A stretch of 64,000 bases of DNA. Source: Leptolinea sp964446955. GTDB lineage: Bacteria; Chloroflexota; Anaerolineae; Anaerolineales; Anaerolineaceae. A program made the translations under genes and the position numbers. This document shows, one piece after another, positions 29,978-38,600 of the stretch; position 1 is the stretch's first letter, and every line of letters starts with the position of its first letter. The stretch is from assembly GCA_964446955.1 (NCBI GenBank), contig CAYUQJ010000002.1, positions 506,545-570,544 on the forward strand, written 5' to 3'. The notes beneath the pieces were generated by a model. The model did no database searches and was not told the DNA's origin. It saw only the letters and a program-made list of their open reading frames with translations.

Positions 29978-30637
29978 ATGACTGAAAATGGCATCTTCCA
30001 GCGATTCTCCGGTAAACCGGACCCGCACGCCGGGACAGCGTTGGAGCAGTTTTTCACATCAATGAATATAGGCTTCTATGAATGGCATGAAGGTATTGGA
30101 TACAATCTCGATGCGCTGAAAGAGCTTTCCTCCGATGAGATCAAGACAGTCGAAAAACTGCTCATCTCCCGCAAAGACGAAGACTGGCGTGACGTGGAAG
30201 CACTGGCCGCGCTGCGTACAGAAGCCACAATTCAAGCCTTGAAAGACTGTTTGGATAGCCCCAATCTGGATTGCCGCCTGTTCGCGGTGCGGTACCTGAA
30301 AGAGATGGGCATCGAAGATCACGTGGAAGATGTTGTCATAAAGGCCCTGCCCGAAACACGTGTCGGCGAAGGAATGACCTACGCCCTGAATCTGGCCCGC
30401 GACTACCCCACTGACCGCGTCCGGAACACTGTTCTTCGCTGCGCCTTGCATGGAAATGACAGCATCCGGGTCCATTGCGCGGCTCTGGCTTTACTCCTTC
30501 ACGGAAAAGCACGAACGGAAGCCAAGTCGTACCAGGGAATCGTTTACGAATTCAACAACAAAGACATGCATGCCCGGATAAATTCTTTCAAACGCCTGTG
30601 CCAGATCATCAATGTTACGCCGGAAGATAATCTATAG
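29978..30637 (+). CDS. HEAT-like repeat protein
   Basis: A 219-residue soluble helical protein. Repeated units such as DVEALAALRTEATIQALKDCL and CRLFAVRYLKEMGIEDHVEDV show the A/B helix pairs of HEAT or PBS-lyase repeats. The N-terminal 50 residues do not match. Such proteins act as scaffolds. The start is weakly supported by any ribosome site. No partner is evident, though another HEAT protein is encoded at 51045. Confidence 0.65.
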   Translation: MTENGIFQRFSGKPDPHAGTALEQFFTSMNIGFYEWHEGIGYNLDALKELSSDEIKTVEKLLISRKDEDWRDVEALAALRTEATIQALKDCLDSPNLDCRLFAVRYLKEMGIEDHVEDVVIKALPETRVGEGMTYALNLARDYPTDRVRNTVLRCALHGNDSIRVHCAALALLLHGKARTEAKSYQGIVYEFNNKDMHARINSFKRLCQIINVTPEDNL

Positions 30638-30731
30638 TGGCCAATAGACATAATGTGCATGCAAGGGCAACTTTCCATACCATGTTACGTATAATGGATT
30701 AAGGCAAACGCGTGCACATGATGGAGGCGCC

Positions 30732-31589
30732 ATGACTTTTTTCCGCCGCCTGTTCGGCTTTCTGTTGATCGTGGCTGGAATTATCGGACTGGTGATCAGT
30801 CTGGCCGGAATAGCCGGAATTTGGATGGTAAAACCGGCGGCTTTTACGGCCATTAACGGGGCAATTAATACGGTAAACAGCAGTATTGATACCAGCAATA
30901 AAGCACTGGAAGCAGCCGCGTCCACCGTGGATGACGCTGCCGACAGCATCAACGCGCTGACCGGTGTACTGGAAGCAGCCAGCCGTTCCGTGGATGACGC
31001 CCAGCCGGCCATTGATAACATGAATGCCCTGCTGACAGACACCCTTCCGGCTGCGGTTGACGCGGCGGCATCGTCGCTTGACACGGCAGAAACCGCGGCC
31101 CGCTCACTGGAAGGTACCATCCAATCGCTGGACTCTTTCCGCGCGCTGGTGGGGAATATCCCGATTCTTTCTGCGTTCTTACCTTCACCGCAGCAAGGTT
31201 ACAACCCTGAAACACCGTTGGCTGAATCACTCGGCAGCCTTTCCGGCAGCATGGAAGACTTGCCAGTTACCATTGAAAACCTGTCAACCAGTATGGATAA
31301 AGCCGATGAGAATATCATCCGGGTCAAGACCAGTCTTGATACCATGAATCGCAGCATCGATGATATCTCAGCCAACCTTTCTGTTTACAGGGATCTGATC
31401 GCTGATTCGCGGTCATCCATGACAGATATTAAGGAGATGCTTACCGGCATCCAGGCGAACCTGGATCGCACACTCACCATCATTTCAACCATTATGACAT
31501 TCCTGTTATTCTGGCTGCTCATGGCACAGGTGGTGTTTTTCAAACAGGGATGGGATTTCATCAATGATGACCGGAGCGATCTGGCATAA
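30732..31589 (+). CDS. Coiled-coil membrane protein with terminal membrane helices
   Basis: A 285-residue protein with a membrane helix near each end (about residues 6-32 and 248-270). Between them lies a long Ser/Ala/Asp-rich coiled-coil region with heptad-like TVNSSIDTSNKALEAAAST and DTMNRSIDDISANL. The pattern resembles a sensor or spacer without any recognised catalytic domain. GGAGG stands right before the ATG. It is followed after 21 bases by a small helical protein, and then by a methyltransferase-like membrane protein, probably one transcript. Confidence 0.65.
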   Translation: MTFFRRLFGFLLIVAGIIGLVISLAGIAGIWMVKPAAFTAINGAINTVNSSIDTSNKALEAAASTVDDAADSINALTGVLEAASRSVDDAQPAIDNMNALLTDTLPAAVDAAASSLDTAETAARSLEGTIQSLDSFRALVGNIPILSAFLPSPQQGYNPETPLAESLGSLSGSMEDLPVTIENLSTSMDKADENIIRVKTSLDTMNRSIDDISANLSVYRDLIADSRSSMTDIKEMLTGIQANLDRTLTIISTIMTFLLFWLLMAQVVFFKQGWDFINDDRSDLA

Positions 31590-31610
31590 TAGTTCAAGTA
31601 AGGAGTAATA

Positions 31611-31835
31611 ATGACTTTCACATTAAATTCAACCATCGGCGAGATCATGGACAACCAAAAAGCCCGCAATCTGGTAGACACCTATATACCCGGAGCTTCG
31701 GGCAACCCCATGCTGGGAATGGTGAGAAACTGGACGCTCAATTCCATCATCTCCATGCCGCAGGTCAACAGCGCCGGTCTGACCCGTGAAAAGGTGGAAA
31801 CGCTGCTCGCCGAGTTGAACAAACAGGTCGAATAG
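31611..31835 (+). CDS. Small helical protein resembling a domain appended to some glycoside hydrolases
   Basis: A 74-residue protein. The pattern TLNSTIGEIMDN - ARNLVDTYIPG - NPMLGMVRNWTL - LTREKVETLLAELN recalls a small three-helix module that I associate with C-termini of some bacterial hydrolases. That recollection is an inference and not checked. Here it stands alone. AAGGAG supports the start. Function unknown. Confidence 0.6.
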   Translation: MTFTLNSTIGEIMDNQKARNLVDTYIPGASGNPMLGMVRNWTLNSIISMPQVNSAGLTREKVETLLAELNKQVE

Positions 31836-31859
31836 AAAGTAAATCAACAGGAGGGCGCC

Positions 31860-32549
31860 ATGAAGCTGCCCAGGAATTATCCACGCGTTTTCGTGCAGGT
31901 TTTTGTGTTTGTCATTTTATTCCCGTTCCTGCCGCTAATTATCTCCTTTCGATGGGGGTGGTGGGAGGCATGGGCATACGCGATCTTCAATATCCTATCC
32001 TTCATCATCAGCCGTGTGATCGCGGGACGGAAAAACCCCGGTTTGATACAGGAACGCGCCCGCATGTTGGATCATCCGGACGCGGCACCCTTCGACAAGG
32101 TCATGACTCCGCTATTGGGTATTGGAAACGTCCTGATCATAGTGGTAGCTGGAATTGAAGCACGGTTTGTTCCTCCAACGTTTAACCTCACGGAAGAGGC
32201 TCTGGCTCTGATCATCCTGCTAGCCGGTTATGCTCTGGCCTCCTATGCGCTGGTGGCCAACCGGTTTTTCTCAGGCATGGTACGGCTGCAAACAGAACGC
32301 GGACATTTTGTGATCGAAAACCGCCCCTATAGTTGGCTCAGGCATCCCGGATACGCGGGCGCTATTCTGGCTTATCTGGCCACGCCGTTCCTACTGGATT
32401 CCACCTGGAGTATTATTCCTGCCGCGGCTACCATACTGGTACTGATCATACGCACCGGTATGGAAGATTCGTACCTTCACAAGAACCTTTCCGGGTACAA
32501 CGAATACGCCGGTCGAACCCGATACCGGCTGTTTCCCGGAATCTGGTGA
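31860..32549 (+). CDS. Isoprenylcysteine carboxyl methyltransferase-like membrane protein
   Basis: A 229-residue membrane protein with five or so helices and the ICMT/PEMT-type ending: RPYSWLRHPGYAGAIL, EDSYLHKNLSGYNEYAGRTRYRLFPGIW. The conserved RHPxYxG and the acidic-tail residues bind SAM in the family. The lipid or peptide substrate is unknown. AGGAGGG lies before the ATG. A second family member is at 928. Confidence 0.78.
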   Translation: MKLPRNYPRVFVQVFVFVILFPFLPLIISFRWGWWEAWAYAIFNILSFIISRVIAGRKNPGLIQERARMLDHPDAAPFDKVMTPLLGIGNVLIIVVAGIEARFVPPTFNLTEEALALIILLAGYALASYALVANRFFSGMVRLQTERGHFVIENRPYSWLRHPGYAGAILAYLATPFLLDSTWSIIPAAATILVLIIRTGMEDSYLHKNLSGYNEYAGRTRYRLFPGIW

Positions 32550-32603
32550 CAGCTCTGTTTCGTTAAAGTTTATTAGATTTTCATTAATTCATGGTTCCTA
32601 AAG

Positions 32604-32631
32604 TTGACTTAATCCACAAATTAAGTATAGT
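32604..32631 (+). promoter_or_regulatory. Sigma70-type promoter for the 56-residue membrane protein gene
   Basis: TTGACT (32604-32609) and TATAGT (32626-32631) are separated by 16 bases. Transcription would start near 32638, about 87 bases before the small gene. Confidence 0.6.
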
Positions 32632-32724
32632 ATTGTAAATGGTTCGTCTCTTCAGCAGGTCGCCATTGACCAAGGGGCGGGGGAGATACCTAGTTTCGCT
32701 CAAAAGGAAAAAGGAGAAATAATC

Positions 32725-32895
32725 ATGAAATTCAGTGCACCCAAAGCAGTTACCTGGTGGATCTCGGTTATTCTGGGCGTTCTTGCCCTTATCGGCGCGC
32801 TCAATGTAGTTCCCGCGCTTGGCAGTTTCGCCATCTGGATGGCTCTTGTTGGTCTCGCGCTCCTGGCGCTTGGTAGTGCCCTCAAGGGACTTTAG
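32725..32895 (+). CDS. Small two-helix membrane protein (56 aa)
   Basis: Short but well supported: AAGGAG at 32711-32716, ATG 32725, TAG 32893-32895, own promoter upstream and terminator downstream. The product begins MKFSAPKAVTWW and consists of two hydrophobic helices (about residues 9-27 and 33-52) joined by a short VVPALGS turn. Strong signals on both sides suggest high expression. No family is recognised; roles could include a regulatory membrane peptide or a subunit of a larger membrane complex. Confidence 0.75.
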   Translation: MKFSAPKAVTWWISVILGVLALIGALNVVPALGSFAIWMALVGLALLALGSALKGL

Positions 32896-32920
32896 TTCGA
32901 AAGAAAAAAGAGTTTGGATC

Positions 32921-32950
32921 ACTCTCAGGTGCGCCCCGCCTGAGAGTTTT
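32921..32950 (+). terminator. Intrinsic terminator of the small membrane protein gene
   Basis: ACTCTCAGG (32921-32929) pairs with CCTGAGAGT (32939-32947) and is followed by TTT. Confidence 0.8.
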
Positions 32951-32975
32951 TAATACTCGTGTTAGAGGAATTTAT

Positions 32976-33821
32976 ATGGCTGAAGTAGTTCTTATTACCG
33001 GCTGTTCCACCGGGATCGGCCGTGATCTGGCCCGCGAACTTACCGGGCTGGGATATTCGGTCATAGCGACCGCCCGCAAGCCGGAGACGTTGCAAGACCT
33101 TCCGGCGGAACTCAAATTGCCACTTGACGTGACTGATCCGCTGTCTGTGGAACAGGCAGTGGCAAAAACGGTACAAGAATTCGGGCGGATTGACGTATTG
33201 ATCAATAACGCCGGATATGGCCCGCGCGGTGTGGTCGAAGAGATCCCAGTGGATAACGTTCAGGCGGTGTATGATGTCAATGTGTTCGGAGCGCTGCGGA
33301 TGATCCATTCAGTAGCGCCGATCATGCGAACACAGGGAAGCGGACGGATCATCAACATCAGCTCGATCGCCGGACGGGTAGCAACCCCGGTAAACGGTGT
33401 GTATTCCTCAACCAAATTTGCCCTCGAGGCGTTAAGCGATGCCCTGCGATGGGAAATGGCACCCTTCGGTATCTCTGTTATCCTGATTGAACCTGGTTTG
33501 ATCCAAACGAACTTTTCTGAAACATTCCGCGTGCAGGGAGTTACAGAAGAACAAGTCGCCCATTCTCCCTACAAACCTCTCTATGAAAAGATCGCGGGGT
33601 TTACCACGCAAATGCGCGTAACAAGGTCAGACCCAGACGTCGTTACCAGGGTAGTCCTTAAATCCATCACTGCCGTGCGTCCAAAAGCCCGCTATCTGGC
33701 TGGCGTGAATTTTCCAACCCGGCTGGCTCTTTCCTTACGCGATTATTTATGGGACCCCATTGCCAGTCGTGTTTTTCGATTGCGAAAGGGAAAAAATGAT
33801 GCCCGCAAGCGTAAAGATTAA
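32976..33821 (+). CDS. SDR family oxidoreductase
   Basis: A 281-residue SDR with TGCSTGIGRDLA as cofactor loop, ATARKPE after strand 2 (NADP-type), NNAGYGPRG, INISSIAGRV and VYSSTKFALEAL with the catalytic Tyr/Lys. This resembles the retinol-dehydrogenase-like group with an extended C-terminus. It is closely similar in layout to the SDR at 37008 and may be a paralog. GAGGAA precedes the ATG. The next gene begins within its last codons. Confidence 0.88.
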   Translation: MAEVVLITGCSTGIGRDLARELTGLGYSVIATARKPETLQDLPAELKLPLDVTDPLSVEQAVAKTVQEFGRIDVLINNAGYGPRGVVEEIPVDNVQAVYDVNVFGALRMIHSVAPIMRTQGSGRIINISSIAGRVATPVNGVYSSTKFALEALSDALRWEMAPFGISVILIEPGLIQTNFSETFRVQGVTEEQVAHSPYKPLYEKIAGFTTQMRVTRSDPDVVTRVVLKSITAVRPKARYLAGVNFPTRLALSLRDYLWDPIASRVFRLRKGKNDARKRKD

Positions 33822-34149
33822 TATCGGATTGATCGCTCTTATTGCGCTCCTCTGGTTCTCATTCTCCATCCTGGCATTCAATAATCAGTATGTGAAAATT
33901 TCAAATGATGAAATTAGAGTGGCTATCGGGATCCTCTCGCTTGGGTGTTCCCTTTGCCTGGCGTTAACAGCCTGGCTGCTCTCCAAACGCAACCGGATCA
34001 TATACCACGCCACGACCATTCTCCTTGGATTGATCCTGATCGCGTCTTTCATGGACGATCTCGGATTGGTGGACTTTCTCATGATCACCATTACCGCCGT
34101 CACACTGGGACTTCTGATCAAAAATCGCACCTGGTTTCTGCAAAAGTAA
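33796..34149 (+). CDS. Small four-helix membrane protein
   Basis: About 117 residues, nearly all hydrophobic, with four predicted membrane segments. It starts at ATG 33796 (or 33799) inside the SDR 3' end, with AAAGGG just upstream, so coupling to the SDR is likely. No family recognised. Confidence 0.55.
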   Translation: MMPASVKINIGLIALIALLWFSFSILAFNNQYVKISNDEIRVAIGILSLGCSLCLALTAWLLSKRNRIIYHATTILLGLILIASFMDDLGLVDFLMITITAVTLGLLIKNRTWFLQK

Positions 34150-34257
34150 TCCTCAAACAAACGGTCTCTGTTTTCGCATAACCTGAAACAAATCCTGTCA
34201 AATACCGTATACCTATTGAATCTAACAATACCCGACAGGAAAACAGAGACCAATAAA

Positions 34258-34995
34258 ATGAACAACTCTATTCAGCACCACACCACATGGCAGACTATTG
34301 GTCTGCACCTGATTCCTGGCGCGCTTATCACCGTATTCTACATATTGATAGCCCCACTCGTTGAAAATGCCGGTTACCCGACGTATTTATCCATACTGCT
34401 TGCCATCTTATTTATCCTCATCCCGGTTGAGCTGGGGATTTTATACCGTGAAGGCAAAAAGAAATCCGGACGATTGACTCTGGATGGAATTGTTCTGTTT
34501 CGTGAGCCCATCCCGTTCTGGCAATATCTCGTATTCTGTCCTTTATTGATCGCCTGGTGCGGCTTTGTTTTTATCGGTTTATCCGATATGGACATGGGCA
34601 TAATCCAGCAATACTTTTCCTGGATACCTGCAACCTGGATGCTGAACGGTGATCCTGAAGTTCTTTCACAATTTCCGCGTACGGCGGTTGTGATCACGGT
34701 CGTCGCCGGATTGCTCTTGAATGGAATCGCCGGGCCGATTGTTGAAGAGCTGTATTTCCGCGGCTATCTGCTCCCCCGAATTCCATCCTCCCGCGTATGG
34801 GCTCCATTGATCAATGCGGTCCTTTTTTCCCTTTACCACTTTTTCTCCCCCTGGCAGAATATCACCCGCATTCTGGCACTTCTTCCCATGGTTTACATGG
34901 TCTCGTGGAAACGGAATATCTACTTGAGCATGATCACCCACTGCGCAATAAACATCCTCGGCATGATGCCATTATTCAGCCTGCTGGCCGGTTGA
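34258..34995 (+). CDS. CPBP family intramembrane metalloprotease
   Basis: A 245-residue polytopic membrane protein. The first motif EELYFRGYLLPR has its glutamates at 163-164; FSLYHFFSP and HCAINILG supply the histidine motifs. All catalytic elements seem intact. ATG 34258 is chosen; the frame extends upstream to a TTG at 34216 but without family similarity. It is one of three members in the window, each in a different neighbourhood. Confidence 0.83.
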   Translation: MNNSIQHHTTWQTIGLHLIPGALITVFYILIAPLVENAGYPTYLSILLAILFILIPVELGILYREGKKKSGRLTLDGIVLFREPIPFWQYLVFCPLLIAWCGFVFIGLSDMDMGIIQQYFSWIPATWMLNGDPEVLSQFPRTAVVITVVAGLLLNGIAGPIVEELYFRGYLLPRIPSSRVWAPLINAVLFSLYHFFSPWQNITRILALLPMVYMVSWKRNIYLSMITHCAINILGMMPLFSLLAG

Positions 34996-35055
34996 TTTCC
35001 TCCCAAGGGGAGGAATTGCGTGGATCGACAGTCCAACACCTTCCCGCGCGATCCT

Positions 35056-35910
35056 TCAGGCGGGAATCCAGGTAACAGAATACTCGATCAACTTGTTTTC
35101 CAGCGGAATTCCCGGATCGCGCGCTACCCATGAACCAGAGAGACCGACCTCACGCGCAGCCATCTCAAAATGTGACATAGCGATACCCATGTCAACCCGC
35201 TGAAGATCAACAATACCTGTAATAGCCGGAAAAACGAATTGCTGAAAAGCATGTGTTCGTTGAAGATAAAAATGCCAAACATCACCCGCTTTCAAGATCC
35301 GCCAGGGTTGGCAGTTCCGGGCAGATGGCGCCAACCGGACCATCTCCAGCGGTCTGGCATAATCACCGGCATCTTCCGGTAAAAGGTTGGTTTTGAAGTC
35401 ACCGGTAAAAAAGAGATTGTCCCACCCCAGTCGTTTACGGGCTTTTTCCACCTGTTCCAGCGTCCGGACACTGGCAGGAAAACCAACCGAGCAGACCGCG
35501 GGAAGTATTTCATCTTTTTCAAGATCCGCTTTCTTTGAAAAAGTGCTTCGAGTAAAGGAACCACCAAGCCAGCATGTTTCCAGACCAAGATCAACCGCCC
35601 GCAACACGACCATTTCCATCCGATAGCCGAAATCTTCCAGATCCCTGTCAGCTGAACGGGTCACACCAATAATGAAACCGGGAGAATCCTTGATGGCTCC
35701 GTACGTGCCCAATCCACGCAACCCATGCCGGTCCATTCCACCGGCAAGCACCAACCGGAACCGCCCTGCCACGTTAAATGGCCCCAGCGGTAAAGAATGA
35801 ATGTAATTATCCAATCTGGTGAATGCCTCAGCAGATGTCCGCCCCGGGTCATAATGCCGGCAGGAATACCGTTCGTGAATAAGATCGGAGAATGATTGCT
35901 GAAATGGCAT
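35056..35910 (-). CDS. Nitroreductase family protein (TM1586-like)
   Basis: A 284-residue flavoprotein candidate of the nitroreductase superfamily, in the branch with two related halves (RYSCRHYDPGRTSAEAF near the start; LEMVRLAPSARNCQPWRILK in the second half). These normally bind FMN and use NAD(P)H to reduce nitro compounds, quinones or enones. The natural substrate is not evident. GAGGAA lies ahead of the ATG. It is convergent with the CPBP gene on its left. Confidence 0.82.
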   Translation of the reverse strand: MPFQQSFSDLIHERYSCRHYDPGRTSAEAFTRLDNYIHSLPLGPFNVAGRFRLVLAGGMDRHGLRGLGTYGAIKDSPGFIIGVTRSADRDLEDFGYRMEMVVLRAVDLGLETCWLGGSFTRSTFSKKADLEKDEILPAVCSVGFPASVRTLEQVEKARKRLGWDNLFFTGDFKTNLLPEDAGDYARPLEMVRLAPSARNCQPWRILKAGDVWHFYLQRTHAFQQFVFPAITGIVDLQRVDMGIAMSHFEMAAREVGLSGSWVARDPGIPLENKLIEYSVTWIPA

Positions 35911-36173
35911 GGATTCCTCATTGGATATTGGTACGATGCGTTCTATACAATATAGAATACCGAAAAAAAAAGGATTAAGCGCAAGAACCGGATTAACCGC
36001 GTATGATATTGTGATGAACAGCAGTGATGAAAGATGATTAGAGCAGGAAACATATCCTGTTGAACCCTGTAAAGAAAATCATCGTATTATATAGTGATGA
36101 AGATTCATTAAAGTATAGAATGGATCTGATGCTATCGAACATCAACTAATTTGATAACTTAGGAGAAAACCCA

Positions 36174-36854
36174 ATGGACGTTGATATTCAATTTCGACCT
36201 TCCTACTCTCTGGCTATAGTTAAACTGGCGGCGGGTGAACGCGTGCGCGCTGATTCAGGTGCCATGGTCAGCCATTCTGACGGGGTGGCCGTAGAGACCA
36301 AAGCGGAAGGCGGTTTCCTGAAATCGCTTGGACGCGCTGTACTGGGCGGCGAATCTTTCTTCCAGAATTTCTGGAAAGCCGGACCGCAGGGCGGCGAGGT
36401 AACATTGGCCCCCGACCTACCGGGCGATATCACCTGCATCACCATGACAGGCACCTCGCTGATGATCCAATCCGGATCCTATCTGGCTTCCGAGGATGGA
36501 ATCGATCTTTCCACAAAGCTTAGCAGCAAAGCGTTCATGTCCGGTGAAGGGTTTTCCATGCTCGAAGCCACCGGCAGCGGGAAGGTTCTTGTATCCTCTT
36601 ATGGGGCTATATACGAGAAAATACTGGTCTCTGGAGAACGCTATACCGTAGATTCCACACATCTGGTTGCTGTTGATGGAACCGTTAATGTCATGGCGAA
36701 AACTGTTGGCGGCTTCAAATCCACCATGCTTTCCGGTGAAGGACTGGTCGTTGAACTGACGGGACCGGGCAAGCTGTATATGCAAACACGGTCACCACGC
36801 GCGTTGATCAGTTGGATCATTCCCCAAATTCCATCCAAGAGTAGTTCCTCATAA
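36174..36854 (+). CDS. TIGR00266 / AIM24 family protein
   Basis: A 226-residue beta-rich protein with family features: YSLAIVKLAAGERVRADSGAMVSHSDGV at the N-terminus, GGFLKSLGRAVLGGESFFQN, and the repeated VDGTVNV and LTGPGKLYMQTRS near the end. It is widespread in bacteria and archaea; the yeast relative AIM24 is mitochondrial. No activity is established. TTAGGAGAA supports the start. Three GTGATGAA copies lie upstream. Confidence 0.88.
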   Translation: MDVDIQFRPSYSLAIVKLAAGERVRADSGAMVSHSDGVAVETKAEGGFLKSLGRAVLGGESFFQNFWKAGPQGGEVTLAPDLPGDITCITMTGTSLMIQSGSYLASEDGIDLSTKLSSKAFMSGEGFSMLEATGSGKVLVSSYGAIYEKILVSGERYTVDSTHLVAVDGTVNVMAKTVGGFKSTMLSGEGLVVELTGPGKLYMQTRSPRALISWIIPQIPSKSSSS

Positions 36855-36880
36855 TTCAAACCCGAGAACTCACATTTTCT

Positions 36881-36906
36881 TGCCCCCGCATTCCGGGGGC
36901 ATTTTT
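36881..36906 (+). terminator. Intrinsic terminator
   Basis: TGCCCCCG (36881-36888) pairs with CGGGGGCA (36894-36901), loop CATTC, then TTTTT. Confidence 0.88.
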
Positions 36907-37007
36907 ATATCAAAAGAGATAGAATAATGGTCAGAAAACAATTTTTGAATATCTAAATCCATACGGACCGGTTCATCCGGGGGTAATACGCAAAAAAGGA
37001 GACGGGA

Positions 37008-37853
37008 ATGATAAATCCATCCAGGACTGTTTTCATCACCGGTGCTTCCAGTGGAATAGGCCTCGCGGCGGCCCGATACTTCCACCAACAGGGATGGAAA
37101 GTGGCAGCGACCATGCGTCATCCCGAAAATCGACGCACACCGCTGCACGATCTCGGACTTTCCAACCTTTTTCATTTGGATGTAACAGATGAAGAAAGCA
37201 TCCGGTCTGCTGTTGACCACGCTGTAAAAGAATTTCAGCACATTGATGTACTGGTCAACAACGCCGGGTATGCCGTGTATGGACCGTTTGAGACAACATC
37301 AGAAGAACAGATAAAACGGGAATATGACACCAATGTTTTCGGGCTGATGTCTGTCACCCGTGCCTTTTTACCCGTCTTCCGCGATCAAAAGGACGGAACC
37401 GTGATCAACATCGCGTCCATGGGGGGGAGGACCAGTTTTCCACTCTATTCCGTTTATAACAGCACAAAATGGGCTGTCGAAGGATTTACCGAAGCATTGA
37501 TGTATGAATTGAAACCTCTTAATATCAAAATCCGCCTCATCGAACCGGGTGTGATCAAGACAGATTTTTATGACAGGTCATTAGACCGGGCGGATTCATC
37601 CAAATTAAAGGAGTTTTACGCTGATATCATCGAAAGGGGAAAGAAATCCCTGGGTGAATACGCCGACCTCAACGGTATTGACCCTGAGATCGTTGCCCGG
37701 GAAATTTATAAAGCAGCGGTCGACCAAAGCGGGCGATTGCGGTACACGGTAGGCGCAGACGCGAAGCAGGCAAGTTTTATGCGGTGGCTTCTTCCAGAAG
37801 GGTTGTTCTTCCGTTTATTGGAACAAATAACCCTGTTCCCACCAAAGAAATAG
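37008..37853 (+). CDS. SDR family oxidoreductase
   Basis: A 281-residue SDR: TGASSGIGLAAA cofactor loop, MRHPENR after strand 2, NNAGYAVYG, INIASMGGRT and VYNSTKWAVEGF with the catalytic Tyr/Lys. Length and layout match the SDR at 32976, so a common origin is plausible. AAAGGAGA precedes the ATG. csaA begins 12 bases after the stop and is likely cotranscribed. Confidence 0.88.
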   Translation: MINPSRTVFITGASSGIGLAAARYFHQQGWKVAATMRHPENRRTPLHDLGLSNLFHLDVTDEESIRSAVDHAVKEFQHIDVLVNNAGYAVYGPFETTSEEQIKREYDTNVFGLMSVTRAFLPVFRDQKDGTVINIASMGGRTSFPLYSVYNSTKWAVEGFTEALMYELKPLNIKIRLIEPGVIKTDFYDRSLDRADSSKLKEFYADIIERGKKSLGEYADLNGIDPEIVAREIYKAAVDQSGRLRYTVGADAKQASFMRWLLPEGLFFRLLEQITLFPPKK

Positions 37854-37864
37854 CGAGAACATCT

Positions 37865-38203
37865 ATGGAGACCATTGACTGGTCAGATTTTCAAAAAGTG
37901 GAGATCAGGGTCGGCACGATTCTTGATGTGCGAGAATTTCCCGAAGCGCGTAAACCTGCTTACAAACTAACGGTAGATTTCGGCTCCGAAATTGGCATAC
38001 TGAACTCCAGCGCACAGATTACTGAACTCTATTCCATCGATTCGCTGATTGGCCGGCAAGTGGTGGCAGTAGTCAATTTCTCTCCCAAGCAAATCGGGCC
38101 ATTTCTTTCACAATGTCTTGTTACCGGCTTTCACCGGGAAGACGGCGCCGTAGTTTTGGTCTGCCCGGATGCGCATGTGCCCAATGGCGCGCGATTAGCC
38201 TGA
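37865..38203 (+). CDS. csaA: CsaA, tRNA-binding domain protein
   Basis: A 112-residue single OB-fold domain of the EMAP/Arc1p tRNA-binding type. FQKVEIRVGTILDVREFPEARKPAYKL is the family start, with NSSAQIT and VVAVVNFSPKQIGPF in the middle. Bacillus CsaA was described as an export-related chaperone; the fold itself binds tRNA or forms dimers. ATG 37865 is preferred over an upstream frame starting inside the SDR. Confidence 0.88.
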   Translation: METIDWSDFQKVEIRVGTILDVREFPEARKPAYKLTVDFGSEIGILNSSAQITELYSIDSLIGRQVVAVVNFSPKQIGPFLSQCLVTGFHREDGAVVLVCPDAHVPNGARLA

Positions 38204-38596
38204 ATGTGACAAATTATTAAATTTTTCTTAAAAAGCGTATCTTTTTCCCGATTTCCCGGTTAAAACAACTGGAAAAGAAAAATCATCCGCTCTTTCTAAT
38301 GCTTTTAAGTATTACTCAGCATGTAACATTAAAACATAATTAAACTGCGTTTTGACCGGTAAAGAGATGAGCAATATCACATTCCGTTTTCGGGTCAAAG
38401 TATTAATATAATGTTAGAAAAGAGCGTTTCGTCCTTTCTTTTCTATAGTTCCCCACCCGCCCAAAAACAAAAAATATGTAAATCCCGGGAGGGGAAATGT
38501 TATGCCCCTGGCAACAGGGTTTCATTACTGTAATCACACTGCCTGCCTGTGTGATTCTAAATTTTTCATGGCGCTTACGCGCCGGGAGGAAAAGGT
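38204..38596 (+). promoter_or_regulatory. Long structured leader region of cstA
   Basis: This 393-bp region holds TATAAT at 38407-38412 as a possible -10. It also holds three RNA elements: AGGGG/CCCCT (38490-38494 with 38505-38509), which would cover the ribosome site of a small upstream ORF; an 8-pair hairpin AATCACAC/GTGTGATT (38532-38539 with 38549-38556); and GGCGC-TTAC-GCGCC (38570-38583) right against the cstA ribosome site (GGGAGGA, 38584-38590). The left half is AT-rich and featureless to me. Confidence 0.5.
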
Positions 38597-38600
38597 ATGA
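38502..38600 (+). CDS. Candidate 32-residue leader peptide upstream of cstA
   Basis: GGGAGGGG at 38487-38494 sits seven bases ahead of ATG 38502. The frame runs 32 codons to TGA 38598-38600, which overlaps the cstA ATG (38597-38599) as ATGA. The peptide is rich in Cys and His in its middle (HYCNHTACLC) and basic at its end. Stop-start overlap is the classic layout for translational coupling. Short length alone could be chance, so the call rests on the ribosome site, the overlap and the hairpins within it. A longer alternative frame from ATG 38497 has a ribosome site only two bases away. Confidence 0.5.
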   Translation: MPLATGFHYCNHTACLCDSKFFMALTRREEKV

